Shown in pieces: positions 59,786 to 64,000 of a stretch of DNA of 64,000 bases. The stretch covers positions 1-64,000 of the forward strand of contig JADGEI010000003.1 of assembly GCA_016744455.1 (NCBI GenBank), written 5' to 3'. The notes beneath the pieces were generated by a model. That model made no database searches, had not been told where the DNA came from, and saw only the letters and a program-made list of their open reading frames with translations. Numbering within the stretch: position 1 is the stretch's first letter; every line of letters starts with the position of its first letter. This stretch comes from Alcanivoracaceae bacterium (GTDB lineage: Bacteria; Pseudomonadota; Gammaproteobacteria; Xanthomonadales; Marinicellaceae). The position numbers were made by a program, and so were the translations under genes.

Positions 59786-60234
59786 TGATGATAAAAAATT
59801 CTAATGCACTATTAATACCTCTCTCTATCGCTCTAATTTCATGTGGAACACCCACCACTAGAGTTCATGAAAAACAAAGAACTCCTAGTTCAATTAAAAT
59901 TAGTCATTTTAACATACACGATAATACCACTAACCTACGCTTTGATTATCGATCAAATAGGAAAAAAATATTAAAAAACATTAACTGTTATATTAGTATT
60001 AATGAAGGCTTAACTGTTCAAATATCAGAGCACTTAACTATGCAACTTGGTATTTTTTCCACAGAAATTTTGAAATTTGATACTGTTACGACCAAAAACT
60101 CAATGCAAGTTAACAACCCTTTAACACTTAATTATGTGCTGGAATGTAAATTAAAATACGACAAGGGTGTTGAATTTATAAATACAAACTCCACCTTACA
60201 CAGGATTCCAGGTAGTCAAACTGAATATCGTTAA
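59785..60234 (+). CDS. Lipoprotein of unknown family at the end of the peptide transport operon
   Basis: A 149-residue protein with a lipoprotein signal (LLIPLSIALISC, Cys at about residue 20). The mature part is a beta-rich domain (IKISHFNIHDNTTNLRFDYR, KNINCYISINEGLTVQISEH, NPLTLNYVLECKLKYD) with two Cys that could pair. It overlaps the OppC-like gene by one base, so it is co-translated with the transporter. No domain is recognised. It may assist the transporter in the periplasm, or be a passenger. Confidence 0.7.
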   Translation: MMIKNSNALLIPLSIALISCGTPTTRVHEKQRTPSSIKISHFNIHDNTTNLRFDYRSNRKKILKNINCYISINEGLTVQISEHLTMQLGIFSTEILKFDTVTTKNSMQVNNPLTLNYVLECKLKYDKGVEFINTNSTLHRIPGSQTEYR

Positions 60235-60271
60235 TTACTGAAATACCACACTAGCTGCCTTCATTAATAAC

Positions 60272-60563
60272 TTAAGTGTTTAGTATTCCATCACCAGTGT
60301 TATCAAACTGAACAGTAAATTCTGTCGATCCAACTGTAGTATTGCTAACAGTAGTAGAGTATTGTCCATTCCCATCTGTATTTCCTGATGCTGTATTGAT
60401 ACTAGCATTCATATTGATAGTTTCAAAAACAACCGCAACACCTACAGCAGAATCTCCTTTAGAATCTAATTATGTAACTCGAATTGTCCGCACTATCTGC
60501 TATCAAGATATCCCCATTTGAATCTGTCACCTCTATTAAAGCACCTAAATTATTTAAACTAAC
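60272..60563 (-). pseudogene. Decayed 3' extension of the Calx-beta protein with a Big_1-like domain
   Basis: Directly after the TAA of the next gene, the same frame continues as VSLNNLGALIEVTDSNGDIL and IADSADNSSYII to a stop. Another frame then carries DSKGDSAVGVAVVFETINMN, ASGNTDGNGQYSTTV and GSTEFTVQFDNTGDGILNT before its stop at 60272-60274. This is the pattern of a bacterial Ig-like (Big_1) domain. One in-frame stop and one frameshift separate it from the upstream Calx-beta repeats, so the gene once encoded a longer product. Confidence 0.65.
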
Positions 60564-63116
60564 TTAATCATCATTTAGAATAGTACCAGTTCCAACACCT
60601 GTTGAAATTGTTACTCCAGATAATGAAGGTGCTCCTAAATTAATAGTAAACATTTCATCAAGCTCAACGCTTGAATCTCCAATGATAAATACTGTAATTG
60701 CATGAAAGCTGTTGCTCATATTAGTATTTGCCGCTGAAATAACCAAAGGCATTCCATTAAAATTATAGTCACTAGGATCTGTATTAACATCCATTAATGT
60801 AAGAGGTATGGTTACATCTGTTTCTACTTGACCAGTTGCTGTCACAATAAAACCTAATGATGTAGGTCCAGAATTACCTTCATCTACTGGTGCAGGATTG
60901 TTAATGCTTAATGTAATACTATCATTATTTACTATAGTATAAGAATTAGTGTTATTTATTGTCAAGTCCTCATTGGCATCACCAATTGTCAAGTCGCCAG
61001 TAGTGCTTATTATTTTAAAATCAATAACTTGATCCAATTCAACTACAGCATCATCTTCAATTGACAAATTAATATCAAATTCAGTTACCGAATTATAAGT
61101 ACCCATAGGTATTGTTGTTGTGGCGAATGTATAATCATTTGGGCTCGTTGCAGTTGAAGTGTTTTCGATATTGATATTTACATCAACATCTGAATTTAGT
61201 GTGCCTTTAACAAGTAGTTTGGGAACGACGCCAGAGTTTTCAGGGAGGCTTAAGTCAGATGAAAACTCCACAAGTGCTGCAAGATAATGAACCGAATTAG
61301 TTGATGAACCAGCTTCATTAAAATTTCCAGCAATATCAGTTGTTGCTCCTGTTGCTATTGAAGGTTGAATAGTGTCATCATGAGTCATACCTGTTACCGT
61401 AAATGACCATGTAATATTATCGTTGGTTGAAAAAGAAGTGATTGACCCAGTCGCTGTGCCATTCAATATTATATCACTTTCTTCAAAAGATAACGGGGCT
61501 ATAATTTCGCTAAACTCCACTTCAAATTGAGCCGAGTTATCAAATGTTGTAGGGTTTTGAGAACCTGCCCTTCCAAATGTAACTATCAAAGGATCCAATA
61601 AATCAACAAATACATTTATTGCTACTTCAGGACCAGGATTTCCAACATCATCAATACACGCAGCAAAAAATTGTTTCGCACCACCAGAGTTCCAGGTTAG
61701 TTGACTTGTAAAATTCAAGCCCATTAATGTGGATACGATAGGCTCATTTATCAAATCACTTCCAGTTGAGGATCTATACCCTATCAATCCACCTAAAGCA
61801 CCATTACCACAAACGCCCATGATCGTTGAGTTATTTGACAAACTTGTGAGAGTTGGGCCTGCTGAAAAAGGAGGTGTAAAAGTAGGGGGATCAATAGGAG
61901 CTGTTAAATCAAGAGTAAAATCTGGAATAATGAGCTCAAGTGATTCATTTGACGAGTTATCTGATACTGTAAATTTACACCCGGAATATACTCCCTCAGG
62001 TAACACTTCAAACGTAATTGTATTGTTTCCTGCAGATATTGATGTACCCGAAGTTATGCTACTACCATTACAGTTAGTAAAGTTTATTGTTCCATCTTCA
62101 TTCGAATTAAATACATAATCAGGTGTGTCATCATTTGCAGGAGTAACTACAGCTGTCACCTCCGTTATTAATGGTGCCGTGTTATCATCAGTAGTAATAA
62201 AATCATGTTTGACCACATTGTTACCAAATATGTTTTCAGTTGAATTTGTATTAAATGCAGCTGCTAGTATTTTAACTGTCTCATTTGGGCCTAAATTGGG
62301 TCGTACAACCGTTCTAGTAACTGTAATAGTAATGAATTCTGATGGTCCAATCAATGCACCGTTTAGCCGTATAGATCCAGTTGGGGAAATAATGGTGCCA
62401 CAATCTGTAGCAAAGCTATCATCACAACTAACACTATCCCCATCAAAATGAGAGGGAACACCTACCGCACTATTGTTTAAATTTTGACTATATTCAACCA
62501 AATCAACCGAAAGGTCATCACCCATCATATCAGGATTTGTATTGGTGACTTTGTATTTGTAAACCAATGTTCCTGGGCCAAATGTTTGACCTTGTGAAAA
62601 GTCGTCACCATTTTCTTTTGTTAACTCTAACAATAAATAATTGGCATTGGCATTGGAATTAAATACTTCAAAACCATCAGTAAAGACATTATCAGATGTA
62701 TTCACGCCTAAAACATTAATTTCGGTTGCACATTGAATACTTGAATCGGTTTTTATGCTTATATGGCGAGTTGAAACATCATAAATGAATGAACTGATTC
62801 CATTCATTCCTACCATTGATTCTGTAAGGTTAAATGAGTTACCATCGAATGCTTCTAGCGCTAAAGATTGATTAGTATCATTAATACTTGTACACACAAT
62901 TGGTTCACCTACATCAAATGAAATGTAGTTTTTACCAGATACAGGGTCATAATCATACATAACATCCATGCTATTAGGTAGAAGTGGTAAATCACCTGAA
63001 TCATCAATAGAAACATCTAATGCATGAGCTTCTAATAGAATGAGTTGTAGTATGAATAAAGCAAAAAACACTTTGGTTTTGCCATGCAGAAAATGGAAAT
63101 AGTTAGAAATCTTCAT
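60564..63116 (-). CDS. Secreted Calx-beta surface protein with internal GFE motif (probably shortened)
   Basis: An 850-residue exported protein (signal: VFFALFILQLILLEAHA). The first 150 residues end in VFTDGFE (145-150), the motif that closes other proteins here. Next comes a DUF11-like beta domain (LVYKYKVTNTNPDMMGDDLS, TITVTRTVVRPNLGPNETVK), Ig-like modules (TTFDNSAQFEVEFSEIIAPL, with a V/I-D-x-G-x-x-NE-type end) and two Calx-beta domains (PENSGVVPKLLVKGTL; PVDEGNSGPTSLGFIVTATG) closing with GTGTILNDD. Calx-beta domains bind calcium in adhesion proteins. The stop is followed by recognisable remains of another domain (60272-60563), so the present C-terminus is likely secondary. Confidence 0.8.
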   Translation of the reverse strand: MKISNYFHFLHGKTKVFFALFILQLILLEAHALDVSIDDSGDLPLLPNSMDVMYDYDPVSGKNYISFDVGEPIVCTSINDTNQSLALEAFDGNSFNLTESMVGMNGISSFIYDVSTRHISIKTDSSIQCATEINVLGVNTSDNVFTDGFEVFNSNANANYLLLELTKENGDDFSQGQTFGPGTLVYKYKVTNTNPDMMGDDLSVDLVEYSQNLNNSAVGVPSHFDGDSVSCDDSFATDCGTIISPTGSIRLNGALIGPSEFITITVTRTVVRPNLGPNETVKILAAAFNTNSTENIFGNNVVKHDFITTDDNTAPLITEVTAVVTPANDDTPDYVFNSNEDGTINFTNCNGSSITSGTSISAGNNTITFEVLPEGVYSGCKFTVSDNSSNESLELIIPDFTLDLTAPIDPPTFTPPFSAGPTLTSLSNNSTIMGVCGNGALGGLIGYRSSTGSDLINEPIVSTLMGLNFTSQLTWNSGGAKQFFAACIDDVGNPGPEVAINVFVDLLDPLIVTFGRAGSQNPTTFDNSAQFEVEFSEIIAPLSFEESDIILNGTATGSITSFSTNDNITWSFTVTGMTHDDTIQPSIATGATTDIAGNFNEAGSSTNSVHYLAALVEFSSDLSLPENSGVVPKLLVKGTLNSDVDVNINIENTSTATSPNDYTFATTTIPMGTYNSVTEFDINLSIEDDAVVELDQVIDFKIISTTGDLTIGDANEDLTINNTNSYTIVNNDSITLSINNPAPVDEGNSGPTSLGFIVTATGQVETDVTIPLTLMDVNTDPSDYNFNGMPLVISAANTNMSNSFHAITVFIIGDSSVELDEMFTINLGAPSLSGVTISTGVGTGTILNDD

Positions 63117-63224
63117 AAATTATTGTCTTGGTAGTTGATTTTTACGTTTTGACGCATTTTAACGTCTTTTTTATTTTACTGTGTTAAAACTTTGTTAGAA
63201 TGGGTTAATTAATATTAAATAACT

Positions 63225-63728
63225 GTGAAAAACATGAAAAAACTAATAATTTTACTATTTATGTCTTCTTCATCAATATTATTTGCCGACACTATTTTTG
63301 ACAATATGGATGAAGAAACCACCGTAAGTACTGGAATTTACAAACTTTCTTCTCAAGAAAAAAAACAGCTCATTACATGGCTTAATGACTCAAGAGAAAA
63401 AACTAGAGATCAAATAAAGCAAGAAGTTATAGAAGAAGTTTCTGCTGAAGCTATCAAGAAAGACAAAAAAAGATTTATGGGTTTTCGTCGGGAAGAGTCT
63501 CAAAGAGAGGAAATCCAAACCACTTATATTGGAGAGTTTAAAGGCTGGAGAGGTAAACAAATTTTTAAACTTGCAAATGGGCAAATATGGAGACAAGCTG
63601 AAAATTCTACATTCTATATACCAAAAAAAATGAATCCCGAAATCACCATAAAACCCAAATCTATGGGTACATGGCAACTGTATGTTAAAGGGTTTGGTCG
63701 CGGAGTCAAAGTAAAAAGAATCAAATAG
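63225..63728 (+). CDS. Periplasmic protein of unknown function
   Basis: A 167-residue protein with a signal peptide (LIILLFMSSSSILFA). A charged, helical central part (KKQLITWLNDSREKTRDQIK, QEVIEEVSAEAIKKDKKRFM) may be a coiled coil. The C-terminal ~60 residues form a beta-rich module: TYIGEFKGWRGKQIFKLANG, QIWRQAENSTFYIPKK, GTWQLYVKGFGRGVKVKRIK. That module recurs in small periplasmic proteins of many gammaproteobacteria, and I know of no assigned role. It is divergent from the Calx-beta gene and convergent with the rubredoxin gene. Confidence 0.75.
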   Translation: MKNMKKLIILLFMSSSSILFADTIFDNMDEETTVSTGIYKLSSQEKKQLITWLNDSREKTRDQIKQEVIEEVSAEAIKKDKKRFMGFRREESQREEIQTTYIGEFKGWRGKQIFKLANGQIWRQAENSTFYIPKKMNPEITIKPKSMGTWQLYVKGFGRGVKVKRIK

Positions 63729-63791
63729 TCATTGACTGAATAGCATCTGTTAAATTTAAGCATGTTAACAAATAAGCATGCTTGAATTTAG

Positions 63792-63968
63792 TTAATCCTC
63801 TAGCAATTCAAAATCTTCTTTACCAACACCACAGTCTGGACACTCCCAATCTTCAGGAACATCTTCCCATTTAGTACCTGGAGCAATTCCATCATCTTCC
63901 CACCCTTCGGCTTCATCATAAATAAGGCCACAGACTACACATATATATTGTTTAAAATCTTCTTTCAT
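63792..63968 (-). CDS. Rubredoxin
   Basis: A 58-residue protein read from ATG 63968 to TAA 63792. It has both Cys-x2-Cys knuckles ([15 protein letters not shown] and [15 protein letters not shown]), and between them the conserved [15 protein letters not shown]. The four Cys bind one iron, and the protein carries single electrons, for instance to an alkane hydroxylase or to oxygen- and peroxide-reducing enzymes. No partner reductase gene is in the window. The start codon is close to the right window edge, so its promoter is mostly outside. Confidence 0.95.
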   Translation of the reverse strand: MKEDFKQYICVVCGLIYDEAEGWEDDGIAPGTKWEDVPEDWECPDCGVGKEDFELLED

Positions 63969-64000
63969 TTATTTGTACTTTTATTTTGAAATCCATAGAT

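Noticed and set aside
1-64000. CRISPR array, insertion sequence, prophage, tRNA or rRNA
   Set aside because: No regularly spaced repeats with unique spacers, no transposase or phage structural genes, and no cloverleaf or rRNA-like stretches were seen on reading both strands.

Overview
The window reads as chromosomal DNA of an AT-rich marine-type gammaproteobacterium. It carries ftsEX, rnr, rlmB, recG, type II secretion genes, a PilU-type ATPase and MetX-family and GloA enzymes of gammaproteobacterial type. Secreted proteins ending in an F-x-x-GFE motif (LFENGFE, IFTNGFED) and a rhombosortase with its GlyGly-tailed lipoprotein fit the Marinicella / Lysobacterales (Xanthomonadales) neighbourhood. 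That placement is inferred from protein character, not from a marker-gene search. No rRNA, tRNA, insertion sequence or CRISPR array was seen.

Layout. 1-545: edge of a decayed integron: the 5' end of a minus-strand cassette gene, a GTTRRRY-type junction, and a frameshifted, truncated integrase divergent from it. 616-2144: DUF998-like membrane protein and RarD. 2159-6598: a six-gene minus-strand cluster (two glyoxalase I paralogues, an SMP-30-like lipoprotein, a cupin, an unknown secreted protein, a tautomerase) divergent from a TetR regulator, with three copies of a palindrome in the shared promoter region. 6793-11463: two hydrolases (DUF2235 type; lipoprotein alpha/beta hydrolase), then rhombosortase overlapping its probable target lipoprotein. 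11607-14458: small Cys-rich protein, FG-GAP beta-propeller, small membrane protein. 14493-17350: rnr bracketed by inverted copies of a ~160 bp repeat. 17356-21930: giant beta-helix protein and a DUF3592 protein lying between rnr and rlmB, which are usually neighbours. 22107-25988: rlmB and a multidomain subtilase. 26165-27780: ftsEX. 27836-28010: universal stress protein remnant. 28196-34776: type II secretion genes gspF, E, D, C with an alpha/beta hydrolase inside and a small lipoprotein at the head.

34945-45858 holds an acyl-CoA dehydrogenase, TonB protein, MetX-family acyltransferase, GntR/ABC-2 operon, cytochrome c, cation exchanger and penicillin acylase. 45951-47218 is a MarR-controlled detoxification pair (MAPEG, tautomerase) with matching palindromic operators. 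47346-49887: an SFP-repeat protein and recG. 49933-54216: ECF sigma with DUF3379 protein, a membrane glycosyltransferase, and an MltD-like transglycosylase. 54286-60234: TerB, PilU and a peptide-type ABC transporter without ATPases. 60272-63968: a Calx-beta surface protein whose 3' end has decayed, an unknown periplasmic protein and rubredoxin.

Themes: export and surface processing (gsp genes, rhombosortase, GFE-tailed proteins, subtilase, beta-helix and FG-GAP proteins), and small regulator-controlled detoxification operons with visible operators. The observations most worth following are the TetR-controlled operon with an atypical glyoxalase, the GFE tail family, the dispersed repeat, the SFP-repeat protein and the integron edge.
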